Source of the DNA: Leeuwenhoekiella palythoae
GTDB lineage: Bacteria > Bacteroidota > Bacteroidia > Flavobacteriales > Flavobacteriaceae
NCBI RefSeq assembly: GCF_900130045.1
Contig: NZ_FQXT01000002.1
Span: 372,001 to 436,000 of the forward strand
DNA length: 64,000 nucleotides
Direction of reading: 5' to 3'
Numbering within the stretch: the first letter of the stretch is position 1; every line of letters starts with the position of its first letter. This document shows positions 1 through 9,312 of the stretch, in pieces. The notes beneath the pieces are model-generated. The model had not been told where the DNA came from, did no database searches, and saw only the letters and a list, made by a program, of their open reading frames with translations. The position numbers and the translations under genes are program-made.

Positions 1-559
1 AGAAATTGCCGCAACATTGGCATTTTCGGCATTGCAGAATAATGATAAAATCGGGCTCATTTTATTTTCTGATGGGATCGAATTGTACATTCCGCCTAAA
101 AAAGGTAAGTCGCACGTACTGCGCATCATTCGCGAACTTTTAGAATTCAAACCGAAAAGTAAAAAGACCGATGTGGCACAGGCTTTGAAATTCCTTTCTG
201 GAGTGATGAAGAAAAAAGCCATTGTCTTTGTGCTTTCAGATTTTATTGCAGACGACTATCAGGACACAATGAAGATCGCCGCCAAGCGTCACGATATTAC
301 AGGCATACGTATTTACGATCAGCGTGAGGAAGAAATTCCGAGTTTGGGAATTGTGCAGATGGAAGATGAAGAAACCGGGGAATTATTGCTAGTCAATACT
401 ACATCAAGAAAGGTGCGTAACAGTTACGCAAAATATTACCGCGATCGCGTGGCATATTATAAAGATAGTTTTACAAGAAGCGGTGCCGGAGTAATCGATG
501 TGCGTACCGATGAAAGCTATGTCAAAAAATTACTAGGTTATTTTAAACGAAGAGGATAA
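1..559 (+). CDS. DUF58 domain protein of the Bat locus, 3' part
   Basis: The open frame enters from the left edge (reading from base 2 in frame), so only the C-terminal ~185 residues are present. The segment has the vWA-like DUF58 fold: a run reading LILFSDGIELYIPPKKG near the start, then VFVLSDF about residue 70 of the visible part. DUF58 proteins sit between the MoxR AAA+ ATPase and the BatA/B vWA proteins in Bacteroidota and are thought to act in MoxR-assisted assembly or stress tolerance at the membrane. The next gene begins 7 bases after the stop, in the same operon. Start codon and N-terminus lie outside the window. Family assignment is firm, the precise role is not known. Confidence 0.85.
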   Translation, partial: EIAATLAFSALQNNDKIGLILFSDGIELYIPPKKGKSHVLRIIRELLEFKPKSKKTDVAQALKFLSGVMKKKAIVFVLSDFIADDYQDTMKIAAKRHDITGIRIYDQREEEIPSLGIVQMEDEETGELLLVNTTSRKVRNSYAKYYRDRVAYYKDSFTRSGAGVIDVRTDESYVKKLLGYFKRRG

Positions 560-566
560 CACAACA

Positions 567-2252
567 ATGAACAGTAACCTTAATAATCATATTCCTAAAT
601 CAAGTTTTTATAACATAAGAGCGTTTGCTTTCGCAATGATTATTGCTTTTTTAACCACATTGAATGTGCAAGCGCAGCAGGTTAAAGGAGCGGTTGACAC
701 CACGTCAATTCGTATTGGTGAGCAAATCACCTATGAATTTCAAGTAGAAGCAGATTCTACAGATTTGGTGCTGTTTCCTGAAGGGCAAACCTTTCAGCCT
801 TTAGAAATGATCGAAGCCTACCAGGTTGACACTTCCTACGCCGGTGCAAAAATGAACTTGATCAAACGCTACGGCCTAACCCAGTTTGATAGTGGTTCGT
901 ACACGATTCCACGGCAATTGGTGTCTATCAATCAACAACCTTTTTATACAGATTCGGTAGCGATTGAAGTAAACAATGTAGTCATCGACACGACCAAACA
1001 AGGCCTTTACGATATTAAAGATATTGTGGCTGTAGAGCGCGCAACCAGTAAATTCTGGGAGTATTTACTGTACTTTTTATTGCTTGCTGCAGTAATAGGT
1101 GGATTCCTGTTTTTTATCATTCGACGTAGTCGTAAAAAAGCAGCAGCAGAACAAAAGCTTCCGCCGTTTGAGCAGGCACTATTTTCTTTAAAGCAACTTG
1201 ACGAAGAGTACAAAGAACCGGCGCGCGGCATTGATGAGCGTGACGCGACTAAAGCATATTACTCAAAACTTACTGATATTGTAAGAAGGTATCTTGATGA
1301 AGAGGTTTATGACCGTTCTATGGAAAGTACTTCTTCAGAATTGATCGAGCGTTTAATGCTCGAAAAAGAGGAAGGTAAAATTGATTTGAGCAAAGAAACC
1401 ATTCTTAAGCTAGACCAAATCTTAAAACGTGCCGACCTTACCAAGTTCGCTCGTACTTCTCCTGGAGCGGGTCAGGCTGAAGCAGACCGTATTGTAGCTG
1501 AAGAGATCGTAAAAGAGACTAAAGAAGCGATTCCACCACCTACGGAAGAAGAATTGATGCGTGATGCAGCTTACCGTGAAGCCTTAGCAAAACGTCGCAA
1601 GCGTAAGCTCATTTTGACTTCGATCATTGGGGTTTTCGGGATTTTAGTGATCGCCACCGGAATTTTGATTGCCACCAAAGGTTTTGATTTTGTAAAAGAT
1701 AATTTCATCGGGCATCCTTCAAAAGATTTGCTTGAAAGCGATTGGGTGCGCAGTGAATACGGGTATCCGCCGGTAATCATCAGTACTCCTAGAGTTTTAG
1801 AGCGTAATGAGATCGCATTGCCAGATTCGCTCAAGCAACAGATGGATATGAGCACCTTTACCTACGGAAGCTTGATCGACGACTTTTATGTGGTGGTGAA
1901 TAATACCCGTTTTGGCGGAAAGAATGAAGCCAATTTAGAAGCTTCGGCGCAAGGATTTATTAGTACGATTGAAGCCAACGGCGCTAAAAACCTGATCGTA
2001 AAAACCGAAAAGTACACCACACCAGAAGGAACCGAAGGTTTACGCGTTTACGGAACAGGAGATTTCCCAGAAACCTTGAACAAAGACGAATTCAGTAAAG
2101 GAGAATATGAGATGCTTCTATTTACGGCGCCCGGGGTTTTACAGCAAATTTTAGTAGCCCATCGTGAAGATGACACCTATGCAAAAGAGATGAGCGCGCG
2201 CATTATAAATTCAGTAGAACTTCAAAAAACTGTACCTACCGATGTTAAGTAA
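567..2252 (+). CDS. Bat-locus membrane protein with BatD-like ectodomain
   Basis: 561 residues. Residues 1-37 are a signal peptide ending in VQAQ. A beta-rich periplasmic domain resembling the first Ig-like unit of BatD follows. Transmembrane helix 1 is near residues 163-187 and is followed by Arg/Lys. A charged cytoplasmic stretch rich in Glu and Lys (residues ~190-340) recalls DUF4381 proteins. Helix 2 is near 346-366 and leads to a C-terminal periplasmic domain of about 190 residues. It lies between the DUF58 gene and batA and overlaps batA by 11 bases, so it is translated as part of the Bat operon. Family-level name is uncertain; its position suggests it anchors or links the vWA proteins. 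I infer function only from context. Confidence 0.75.
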   Translation: MNSNLNNHIPKSSFYNIRAFAFAMIIAFLTTLNVQAQQVKGAVDTTSIRIGEQITYEFQVEADSTDLVLFPEGQTFQPLEMIEAYQVDTSYAGAKMNLIKRYGLTQFDSGSYTIPRQLVSINQQPFYTDSVAIEVNNVVIDTTKQGLYDIKDIVAVERATSKFWEYLLYFLLLAAVIGGFLFFIIRRSRKKAAAEQKLPPFEQALFSLKQLDEEYKEPARGIDERDATKAYYSKLTDIVRRYLDEEVYDRSMESTSSELIERLMLEKEEGKIDLSKETILKLDQILKRADLTKFARTSPGAGQAEADRIVAEEIVKETKEAIPPPTEEELMRDAAYREALAKRRKRKLILTSIIGVFGILVIATGILIATKGFDFVKDNFIGHPSKDLLESDWVRSEYGYPPVIISTPRVLERNEIALPDSLKQQMDMSTFTYGSLIDDFYVVVNNTRFGGKNEANLEASAQGFISTIEANGAKNLIVKTEKYTTPEGTEGLRVYGTGDFPETLNKDEFSKGEYEMLLFTAPGVLQQILVAHREDDTYAKEMSARIINSVELQKTVPTDVK

Positions 2253-3246
2253 TTTTGAATTTCAAAGTCCTGAATTTTTCTGGTTGTTTCTCCTACTTCC
2301 GGTAGTTGCTGTGTGGTATTTCTTTAAACGAAATAAAATTACAGCTCAGGTAAAACTTTCAAGTTTAAAGGGTTTTAAAGCAGGCAGTGGTTTGCTTGCA
2401 AAATTTCGACCTGTTTTATTCGTTTTACGTCTTTTAGCATTAGCCTGTTTGATTACAGCTTTGGCAAGACCACGCAATGTTGATGTTTCTACGCGAACAA
2501 ACACCACTCGTGGAATTGACATTGTGATCGCCATTGATGTTTCGGCGAGTATGTTGGCGCGTGATTTAAAGCCTAACCGTCTGGAAGCACTTAAAGAGGT
2601 GGCTTCGCAGTTTATTGCAGATCGTCCCAGTGACCGAATCGGTCTGGTAGAATATGCGGGAGAGAGTTACACGAGAACGCCCATTACCAGCGATAAAAGT
2701 ATTGTGTTGAGTTCGCTCAATGATATTGAGTACAACAGTATTATTGAAGGCGGTACCGCAATAGGAATGGGATTGGCGACTTCGGTGAACCGTTTAAAAG
2801 ACAGTAAGGCAAAAAGCAAGGTGATCATTTTGATGACTGATGGTGTGAATAACGCCGGATTTATAGAGCCCACTACCGCAAGTGAACTGGCTCAGGAATT
2901 TGGAATCAAAGTTTACACGATAGGCCTGGGAACTAATGGGACAGCGCTTTCTCCTGTTGCTTTACGCCCTGACGGAAGTTTTCAATACGGAAGTATTCCT
3001 GTTGAGATTGATGAAACCTTACTGCAAGAGATCGCAGACAAAACCGGCGGGCTCTATTTTAGAGCGACCGATAATGAGTCTTTAGAGGAGATTTATGCCG
3101 AGATCAACAAGCTTGAAAAAACAGATGTTGAAGAGTTTAAGTATACCAATTATGAGGAGAAATTCAGACCGCTGGTTATTCTGGCAGGTTTGCTTTTGTT
3201 GTTTGAATTGCTGTTGAGGTATACGGTGTTTAGAAGTTTTGTTTAA
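2242..3246 (+). CDS. batA: BatA, vWA-domain aerotolerance protein
   Basis: 334 residues. Two N-terminal hydrophobic helices (about 7-25 and 55-75) precede a von Willebrand factor A domain, and a third helix lies at 305-325. The MIDAS metal site is intact: Asp99-x-Ser101-x-Ser103, and Asp200 in TDGVNN. The product should expose its vWA domain and pair with BatB. Bat proteins were named for Bacteroides aerotolerance; the biochemical role is still unsettled. The ATG lies 11 bases inside the upstream gene, an overlap that indicates translational coupling. Thirty bases separate it from batB. Length and domain order fit the family. Confidence 0.93.
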   Translation: MLSNFEFQSPEFFWLFLLLPVVAVWYFFKRNKITAQVKLSSLKGFKAGSGLLAKFRPVLFVLRLLALACLITALARPRNVDVSTRTNTTRGIDIVIAIDVSASMLARDLKPNRLEALKEVASQFIADRPSDRIGLVEYAGESYTRTPITSDKSIVLSSLNDIEYNSIIEGGTAIGMGLATSVNRLKDSKAKSKVIILMTDGVNNAGFIEPTTASELAQEFGIKVYTIGLGTNGTALSPVALRPDGSFQYGSIPVEIDETLLQEIADKTGGLYFRATDNESLEEIYAEINKLEKTDVEEFKYTNYEEKFRPLVILAGLLLLFELLLRYTVFRSFV

Positions 3247-3276
3247 AATATAGATTGAATACTAAATAGTTAATTT

Positions 3277-4326
3277 GTGTATTTACTAGAAGAAAAAATA
3301 TGGTTTTGGGCGTTGCTGGCAATTCCGGTGGTGGTACTGCTTTACTTTGCAGTCACCCTTTGGAAACGCAGCGCGCAAAAGCGCTTTGTGACCAACCGTG
3401 AATTGCTGGAGAAATTAACGCCGCAGCGTTCGGTGTTTAAACCAGTGTTGAAGCTAATTGTTTTATGTCTCGCCTTGGCCTGTATGGCCGTGGCTTTGGT
3501 AAATCCAAAGATCGGTACCAAATTAGAAACGGTAAAGCGGGAAGGTGTTGATGTGGTTTTTGCGGTTGATGTTTCTAAAAGTATGGATGCTGAAGATATC
3601 GCACCCAGCCGAATCGATAAAGCAAAACAGCTGGTAACGCAGATCATTAACAATTTGGGCAGCGACCGTGTGGGAATTATTGCTTATGCCGGAAGCGCTT
3701 ATCCGCAGTTGCCCATCACTACAGATTACAGCAGCGCAAAAATGTTCCTTAATTCGATGAATACAGATATGTTGTCGAGCCAGGGAACAGCCATCAGAGA
3801 TGCGATCGAGTTGGCAAAAACCTATTACAATGATGAGGAGCAAACAAACAGAGTTTTAGTAATTATCTCTGATGGGGAAGATCACGCGGGGGAGGTGGCT
3901 TCTATTGCAGAATCGGCTACTGAGCAAGGCATTCGCATTTTTACCATTGGTGTAGGTTCAGAAACGGGTGATCGTATTCCTATTAAAAGAAATGGCGTTG
4001 TTCAGTCGTATAAAAAGGATCAGAATGGGGAGACGGTGATCACTAAGCTTGATCCGGCAACGCTTCAGGAGATCGCGGCCGAGGCTGATGGGGAATACAT
4101 CAACGGGAACAGTACGCAAGAAGTGGTTGACAAAATGGCTTCCGCTTTAAATCAAATGGATAAAAAAGAATTTGAAGCCAAGCAATTTGCAGATTTTAAA
4201 GACCAGTTTCAGTGGTTTGTTGCTGCGGCACTATTCTTGCTAATTATAGATGTGTTCTTACTGGAGCGTAAAACCGCTTGGGTGAGAAAACTGAATCTAT
4301 TCAATGAAAATAAGTCTAAATCTTAA
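3277..4326 (+). CDS. batB: BatB, vWA-domain aerotolerance protein
   Basis: 349 residues from a GTG start, chosen because the product then begins MYLLEEKIWFW, the usual opening of this family, and no in-frame ATG lies nearby. Helices near 10-27 and 57-75 are followed by a vWA domain with a complete MIDAS (Asp98-x-Ser100-x-Ser102, then ISDGED), and a C-terminal helix near 308-327. It is paralogous to BatA just upstream, and the two are expected to act together in the membrane. The next gene, batC, starts 9 bases after the stop. The weak GTG start may lower BatB output relative to BatA; that is inference. Confidence 0.93.
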   Translation: MYLLEEKIWFWALLAIPVVVLLYFAVTLWKRSAQKRFVTNRELLEKLTPQRSVFKPVLKLIVLCLALACMAVALVNPKIGTKLETVKREGVDVVFAVDVSKSMDAEDIAPSRIDKAKQLVTQIINNLGSDRVGIIAYAGSAYPQLPITTDYSSAKMFLNSMNTDMLSSQGTAIRDAIELAKTYYNDEEQTNRVLVIISDGEDHAGEVASIAESATEQGIRIFTIGVGSETGDRIPIKRNGVVQSYKKDQNGETVITKLDPATLQEIAAEADGEYINGNSTQEVVDKMASALNQMDKKEFEAKQFADFKDQFQWFVAAALFLLIIDVFLLERKTAWVRKLNLFNENKSKS

Positions 4327-4334
4327 TCTTTTTA

Positions 4335-5195
4335 ATGATGAAGAATTTTATAAATAATCTTTTGAGCTTGACCTTTATTTTGGTCACTGGTGTGGTATTT
4401 GCGCAAAGCGAAAAACCTGATCCGGCTATTTTAGAAGCGCAGGATTTTGTGGCAGAAGCTAACGATGAGTTTGCTTCAAACGAGTTTGCAGCGGCAGAAT
4501 CTGCCTACCGAAAAGCAGTTGCTAAAGATCCTGCTAATACGGCGGCCAAATACAATATGGGGAATAACTACTACCGAAACAAAAAATATGGAGAGGGGAT
4601 GAATCGCTATATTCAGGCGGCTGAGGTAGCACAAACAAAGGCTGAAAAACATAAGGCGTTTCATAATCTGGGTAATGCCTTTTATCAGCAAAAGGATTTT
4701 AAAAAAGCCGTTGAAGCTTATAAAAATGCGTTGCGCAATGATCCTACCGATGAAGAAACGCGGTATAATCTGGCACTTGCTAAAAAGGAAGAAGAGAAAA
4801 ACGGCGGTGGCGGCGGTGATGATGAGAATCAGGATCAGAACCAAGACCAGAATGAAGATCAAAAAGATCAGGATGGTGAAGGTGATGACAAAGAAAGCGA
4901 CGATGGTAAGCCTAAGGATCAAGACGATCAAGGTGATGAAAAGAAAGATCAGGGCGATCAGAATAAAGACGATAAAGGCAAGCCCGAAGATAAAGATGGA
5001 GATCAAAAAGATCAGGGTAAAGATGGCGATAAAGAGAAGCAACAACAACAGCCGCAGCCTGGTCAGGGCCAACTATCTCCTCAGCAAGTAAAGAGTTTGC
5101 TTGAAGCGATGAAAAACGAAGAGAATAAAGTTCAGGATAAAATTAATGCTCAAAAGGTTAAAGGAGCAAAAGTAAAAACAGATAAAGATTGGTAA
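4335..5195 (+). CDS. batC: BatC, TPR protein with acidic low-complexity tail
   Basis: 286 residues. A signal peptide (1-23, ending VFAQ) leads to two or three TPR units (about residues 40-150, with NMGNNYY and NLGNAFYQQKDF signatures). A Gln/Asp/Lys-rich low-complexity stretch (about 155-240) and a conserved C-terminus ending in KVKTDKDW follow. TPRs normally bind partner proteins, so this is likely a periplasmic scaffold for the BatA/B vWA proteins. Two adjacent ATG codons (4335 and 4338) are possible starts. The repetitive codons GAT/AAA/CAG create long open frames on both strands that are not genes. It sits between batB and batD with short gaps. Confidence 0.9.
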   Translation: MMKNFINNLLSLTFILVTGVVFAQSEKPDPAILEAQDFVAEANDEFASNEFAAAESAYRKAVAKDPANTAAKYNMGNNYYRNKKYGEGMNRYIQAAEVAQTKAEKHKAFHNLGNAFYQQKDFKKAVEAYKNALRNDPTDEETRYNLALAKKEEEKNGGGGGDDENQDQNQDQNEDQKDQDGEGDDKESDDGKPKDQDDQGDEKKDQGDQNKDDKGKPEDKDGDQKDQGKDGDKEKQQQQPQPGQGQLSPQQVKSLLEAMKNEENKVQDKINAQKVKGAKVKTDKDW

Positions 5196-5223
5196 TTTAA
5201 GCCAGTAAAAAGCAGAAGTTATA

Positions 5224-6972
5224 ATGAAGATGAAGCTAAAATTTTTGCTGATTGTTTTATTTGCCGGATTCAGTGCGTGGTCTCAGGTAGAATTTGACGC
5301 TGTCGTTAGTAAGCAACGACTAGGAGTCAATGAACGTTTACGTGTTGATTTTGAAATGAATCAAGACGGAGACAATTTTAGGCCGCCCAGTTTTCAAGGT
5401 TTTACGGTAGTTGGTGGTCCTAACCAATCCATCAGTAAGCAGTGGATTAACGGTAAGGCGAGTTTCTCTAAAACCTTCTCTTACTTTCTTCAGCCTAATG
5501 CTACAGGTACTTTAAAAATCGGTCAGGCAGAAATTGAGATCGACGGAACAGTGTATAAAACGATTCCTATAGAAATCACCGTGACCGGTGCGGTCGAAAA
5601 ACCCAAAGACCCTAATGATCCTGTTGCTGCTGCAGAAGATAATGTTCATCTGGTCGCTGAAGTTTCTAAGAATGATCCTTATCTGAACGAAGCGTTTACC
5701 GTGGTGTACAAGCTGTATGTAAGTCGGGAAACCGCTGTAAATGGCTGGAACGAACTCGACGCACCTAAGTTTGCAGATTTCTGGAGTCAGAGTATAGACG
5801 AGAAGCAATTTAAAGTGTATGACGGCTCCTATGACGGTAAGCCCTATCGGTATGTGATCTTAAGAAGAACGCTGCTTTATCCGCAAAAAACGGGAGAACT
5901 TACCATTGAGCCTCTAGCGTTAAATATCAATGTGGAAGCACCAACCAATCGCAGAGATATTTTTGGAATGCGCATCACAAGACCGGCAAAAATTACGGTT
6001 ACGGCGCCAACCCGCAAAGTAAACGTAAAAGCCTTACCGGAAGATGGGAAGCCCGAAAGTTTTACAGGAGCTGTAGGTAATTTTGATTTTGAAGTCACAG
6101 CGAGTAAAACAACATTAGATGCTCAAGAAGCTTTAGACCTTACTTTGACTGCAAAAGGAAATGGGAATCTAAAACTCTTTACGCTTCCGAAGCCTAAATT
6201 GCCTAGTGCACTTGAAGTTTATGAGCCAGAAAACGAGCAAGATGTTCGTGTTTCGCTTAATGGTATGGCAGGTTCTAACAATGCACGTTATACGATTGTT
6301 CCACAACAAAAGGGAAGCTATCCTATTCCGCCTATTCGCTTTTCTTATTTTGATCCTGCGACAGAACAGTATAAAACGTTGAGTAGCGACGAGATCGTGA
6401 TTGATGTAGAAAATGGTCCTGCAACTCTAGCGACTTCAGATAAGGCTGATAAAATCCCTGTGGAAGAAACCAAACAATTTGCCTACATCAAATCTGATGC
6501 AAAGCTAAAGTCGATGAACCAAGACCGGTTTTTTGGTTCCACTACATTCTGGAGTTTACTGGCGACACCAGTGGTGTTGATTCCGTTAGCGATTTTATTC
6601 GGGCGTAAACGCAGAGCTTATCAAAATGATGTGAAAGGAAATCGCTTACGCAAGGCCGATAAGTTGGCCCGAAAATACTTAGGCGATGCCAAAAAGAGTT
6701 TGGGCGATCAAACCGCATTCTATTTAGCCTTAGAAAAGTGTTTACATAATTATTTAAAAGCACGGTTGAATATTCAGACGAGCGAAATGAGCAAAGAACG
6801 CATCAGCCAGTTGCTTCAGGATCGTGGTGTAACCGTAGAAACTACTGCGGCATTCTTGAAGCTTTTAGAAAGCTGCGAATTTGCGCGCTACACACCTTCA
6901 AGCAGTGACGCAATGCAACACGATTATGAGCAGGCGTCGCGTGTAATTTCAGAAATAGATAAACAGTTATGA
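5224..6972 (+). CDS. batD: BatD, aerotolerance membrane protein
   Basis: 582 residues. The signal peptide (1-20) ends in WSQ. Several Ig-like beta domains fill residues 21-430, matching the BatD 'oxygen tolerance' family. One transmembrane helix is near residues 440-460 and is followed by a basic stop-transfer segment (GRKRRAY). The C-terminal ~110 residues are cytoplasmic and helical. BatD is thought to present its Ig domains in the periplasm next to the vWA proteins. The stop overlaps the batE start in an ATGA junction (4 bases), so both are co-translated. Full length for the family, nothing missing. Confidence 0.92.
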   Translation: MKMKLKFLLIVLFAGFSAWSQVEFDAVVSKQRLGVNERLRVDFEMNQDGDNFRPPSFQGFTVVGGPNQSISKQWINGKASFSKTFSYFLQPNATGTLKIGQAEIEIDGTVYKTIPIEITVTGAVEKPKDPNDPVAAAEDNVHLVAEVSKNDPYLNEAFTVVYKLYVSRETAVNGWNELDAPKFADFWSQSIDEKQFKVYDGSYDGKPYRYVILRRTLLYPQKTGELTIEPLALNINVEAPTNRRDIFGMRITRPAKITVTAPTRKVNVKALPEDGKPESFTGAVGNFDFEVTASKTTLDAQEALDLTLTAKGNGNLKLFTLPKPKLPSALEVYEPENEQDVRVSLNGMAGSNNARYTIVPQQKGSYPIPPIRFSYFDPATEQYKTLSSDEIVIDVENGPATLATSDKADKIPVEETKQFAYIKSDAKLKSMNQDRFFGSTTFWSLLATPVVLIPLAILFGRKRRAYQNDVKGNRLRKADKLARKYLGDAKKSLGDQTAFYLALEKCLHNYLKARLNIQTSEMSKERISQLLQDRGVTVETTAAFLKLLESCEFARYTPSSSDAMQHDYEQASRVISEIDKQL

Positions 6973-7742
6973 AAACAATGATAAGATCAAGCTATCGTTT
7001 TGTAGTTCTTGTGCTGTTTATGGCCGCGTTGAGCTTAAATGCACAAACGCCGCAACAGCTTTTTGAAACCGGAAACTCGCAGTATGCTCAAAATAATTTT
7101 GAGGAAGCTATCAAGAATTATGAGAAAGTTCTTGACGCCGGTTACGAGTCGGCGGCTGTGTATTATAATTTGGCTAATGCCAATTATAAACTAAATCGTA
7201 TTGCACCAAGCGTTTATAATTATGAGAAGGCTCTTGAATTGAAGCCTAATGATAAAGAGATCAAAAACAATCTGGAGTTTGCTCAAAATATGACCATTGA
7301 TGCTATTACGCCTTTGCCTGAAAACACCTTTAAAAGGTGGTGGAATCAATTGCTCAACATGTTCTCGCTAGACGGATGGGCGATCGTTACGGTGGTGTGT
7401 CTGCTCCTTTTTGCCGTTAGTTTAATCATTTATTACTTCGGAAAAACCACAACTTTAAAACGCGGTTTTTTTACTATGGCTTTTGTGGCTTTGGGATTTG
7501 GATTATTGAGTCTTACTTTGGCATTTCAGGCGCAATCCAATGAAAATAACAAGCAGTTTGCTATTGTTTTTTCAGCAGAAGCTGAAATTAAAAGTGAGCC
7601 TTCAATGGCAAGCGAAGAAGCTTTTGTCTTACACGAAGGTACCAAAGTCCGCGTGCTGGAGACCGAAGGTGATTGGCAAATGATTCGACTGGCAGACGGT
7701 AAAGAAGGTTGGATTCCTACTACAGATATTAAAATTTTATAA
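6969..7742 (+). CDS. batE: BatE, TPR and SH3 protein
   Basis: 257 residues. Signal peptide 1-25 (LNAQ), two TPR-like units (about 27-105, YNLANANYKLNR), two hydrophobic helices (about 135-155 and 165-187), and a C-terminal bacterial SH3 domain (about 198-257) with the GDWQMIRLADGKEGWIP pattern. SH3b domains often bind peptidoglycan or peptides. It starts inside the last codons of batD (ATGA overlap) and is the last gene of the operon; the next gene is 221 bases away. Role is inferred from operon membership. Confidence 0.9.
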   Translation: MKTMIRSSYRFVVLVLFMAALSLNAQTPQQLFETGNSQYAQNNFEEAIKNYEKVLDAGYESAAVYYNLANANYKLNRIAPSVYNYEKALELKPNDKEIKNNLEFAQNMTIDAITPLPENTFKRWWNQLLNMFSLDGWAIVTVVCLLLFAVSLIIYYFGKTTTLKRGFFTMAFVALGFGLLSLTLAFQAQSNENNKQFAIVFSAEAEIKSEPSMASEEAFVLHEGTKVRVLETEGDWQMIRLADGKEGWIPTTDIKIL

Positions 7743-7963
7743 ATATTATAAACTCGCTTTATTCTCCGGGAACGAACAAGAGGTAGTTTTACCACTCAAG
7801 CAACTTCATGAACCATTTAGATATTCAAATTGGCTTTTTTAGCTTGAGAGCTACTTAATTTCTATTTTTAGCGTCTCTTTAATATAGGAAGACACAAGTA
7901 ATGCTTAGTTTCACTAATTTTAGGATTGCATTAGCTTGATTTTTAACTAAAAACCAAAGATAG
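7743..7963. other. Intergenic region between the Bat operon and carbonic anhydrase
   Basis: 221 bases, AT-rich, with no open frame I would support and no strong hairpin terminator. It should hold the end of the Bat transcript and the promoter of the carbonic anhydrase gene, but I find no clear TAnnTTTG box. Confidence 0.4.
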
Positions 7964-8593
7964 ATGGATATTAAGAAGATATTTGAGAACAACAAAGAGT
8001 GGGTTCAAGAGCGGTTAAGCGCAGAGCCTGAATATTTTAAAAAATTATCACAGGGTCAATCGCCAAAAATTCTTTATATAGGTTGTAGTGATAGCCGTGT
8101 TTCTTCTGAAGAATTGATGGGTGTAGGTCCCGGAGATGTGTTTGTACACCGTAATATTGCCAATATGGTACCTAATACAGACCTTAATTCTATGTCTGTT
8201 ATTAATTATGCGGTTGAGCATCTTGAAGTGGAACATGTGGTAGTTTGTGGTCACTATTATTGTGGTGGTGTTAAAGCTGCGATGCAATCTTCAGATTTGG
8301 GACTTTTAAATCCTTGGTTGAGAAATATTCGTGACGTTTATAGAATACATAAGGAAGAGTTAAGTCTAATTGAGGATGAAGACGAGCGTTATAAGAAATT
8401 TGTAGAGCTAAACGTTCAAGAGCAGTGTGTGAATGTTATTAAAACTGCTGATGTACAAAAGGCAATACGTAAACGTAATCTCAGCGTGCACGGGTGGGTT
8501 TTTGATATACATTCAGGAAAGCTTATTGATCTCAAAATAGACTTTGATGCAATCTTAGAAAATATCATGGAAATTTACAGGTTAGATGATTAG
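7964..8593 (+). CDS. can: Beta-class carbonic anhydrase
   Basis: 209 residues, interconverting CO2 and bicarbonate in the cytoplasm. The zinc and catalytic residues of the beta class are all visible: Cys41, the Asp43-Ser-Arg45 dyad in GCSDSRVS, and His97-x-x-Cys100 in CGHYYCGG. Length is normal for bacterial Can/CynT enzymes and there is no signal peptide. It is a stand-alone gene ended by a strong bidirectional hairpin. It supplies bicarbonate for carboxylations and pH balance. I cannot separate Can from CynT by sequence alone, but there is no cyanase gene nearby, so Can is the better name. Confidence 0.95.
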   Translation: MDIKKIFENNKEWVQERLSAEPEYFKKLSQGQSPKILYIGCSDSRVSSEELMGVGPGDVFVHRNIANMVPNTDLNSMSVINYAVEHLEVEHVVVCGHYYCGGVKAAMQSSDLGLLNPWLRNIRDVYRIHKEELSLIEDEDERYKKFVELNVQEQCVNVIKTADVQKAIRKRNLSVHGWVFDIHSGKLIDLKIDFDAILENIMEIYRLDD

Positions 8594-8614
8594 CAATGAG
8601 TTTGTTAACGCATA

Positions 8615-8645
8615 AAAATAGCGCTGCATTGCAGCGCTATTTTAT
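8615..8645. terminator. Bidirectional terminator between can and cvpA
   Basis: A perfect 13-bp stem (8615-8627 pairing with 8631-8643) with a 3-base loop. It has A's on the left and T's on the right, so it can end transcripts from both convergent genes. Confidence 0.85.
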
Positions 8646-8677
8646 TTTAAATCCCAAGCATTTTTTAGAGATCCATT

Positions 8678-9220
8678 TTAAACAGATTGTAACTCAATTT
8701 TGCTTTTATCAGTGTCTTCATTCTCTCGAAACTCTTTTACCTCTTCTAATATACTTGGTAAAACTGCAGGAGCGATAGGTTTGATCAGGCTGTATAGAAT
8801 TGAAGATTCTCGTGTTTCCTCATCAATAAGATTAAGACTACTGGTCATTGCAGCTAAAAACATCAGAATCACGCTCAGGATAAAAGCAGATTTTAAAAGA
8901 CCGAATGCTGCGCCTAGAATTCGGTTTACGATGCCCAGCATCGCTAAAGAAGCGGCTTTGGTTAGAATTCTTCCGGCTAGCGTAATGACCAAAACAATAA
9001 TGATAAAGGTCACCGCAAATGCTGCGAGGTTAATCGCCTGAATACTCCAATCTACCTTTTCGGTTAAAAAATCTACCGCATAATAGGAGAAGTGGATGGC
9101 ACCATAAATTCCTAAAATCAAAGCGATCAAAGAGGCCACTTCAATGAGTAGTCCGTTTTTAAGTCCTTTAAAAAGACCTAAAAGAAGTAAAATTCCGATT
9201 ATAATGTCCAGATAATTCAT
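8678..9220 (-). CDS. cvpA: CvpA family inner membrane protein
   Basis: 180 residues with four predicted hydrophobic helices (about 5-22, 26-47, 62-85, 101-125) and a charged C-terminal tail. This is the CvpA / colicin V production fold (opening MNYLDIIIGILLLLGLFKG). Members are small membrane proteins with roles in envelope integrity; the old colicin name refers to E. coli only. It is convergent with can and divergent from the small gene at 9313, with only about 90 bases between starts for both promoters. Function here is known only at family level. Confidence 0.88.
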   Translation of the reverse strand: MNYLDIIIGILLLLGLFKGLKNGLLIEVASLIALILGIYGAIHFSYYAVDFLTEKVDWSIQAINLAAFAVTFIIIVLVITLAGRILTKAASLAMLGIVNRILGAAFGLLKSAFILSVILMFLAAMTSSLNLIDEETRESSILYSLIKPIAPAVLPSILEEVKEFRENEDTDKSKIELQSV

Positions 9221-9300
9221 TGGTTAAAGATACTATTTAGGGCTAAATAATCTTTTTAGGAGTTGGCTTTATGTTAGTACAGGTATTGTTTGATCTTGAT

Positions 9301-9308
9301 TATATTTG
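9301..9308 (+). promoter_or_regulatory. TAnnTTTG -7 box abutting a start codon
   Basis: TATATTTG fits the Bacteroidota primary sigma -7 consensus. The ATG at 9313 is only 5 bases further, so transcription should begin at or beside the start codon, giving a leaderless or nearly leaderless mRNA. Confidence 0.5.
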
Positions 9309-9312
9309 CGCC

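Noticed and set aside
4801-5060. Repeats in batC as a possible CRISPR or tandem array
   Set aside because: No constant repeat-spacer periodicity; only low-complexity coding sequence.
4476-5091. Long open frames on both strands inside batC (4476-5072 minus and 4675-5091 plus)
   Set aside because: Products are Ile/Leu/Phe-rich or Lys/Arg-rich runs caused by repeated GAT/AAA/CAG codons of the BatC acidic region; no start context or family.
7743-7963. Another copy of the intergenic repeat (GAGGTAGTTTTAC)
   Set aside because: Only about 12 bases match and the opening TTATTGGC block is missing.
8596-8778. 60-residue plus-strand frame after carbonic anhydrase
   Set aside because: It runs through the bidirectional terminator and into cvpA; no coding features.
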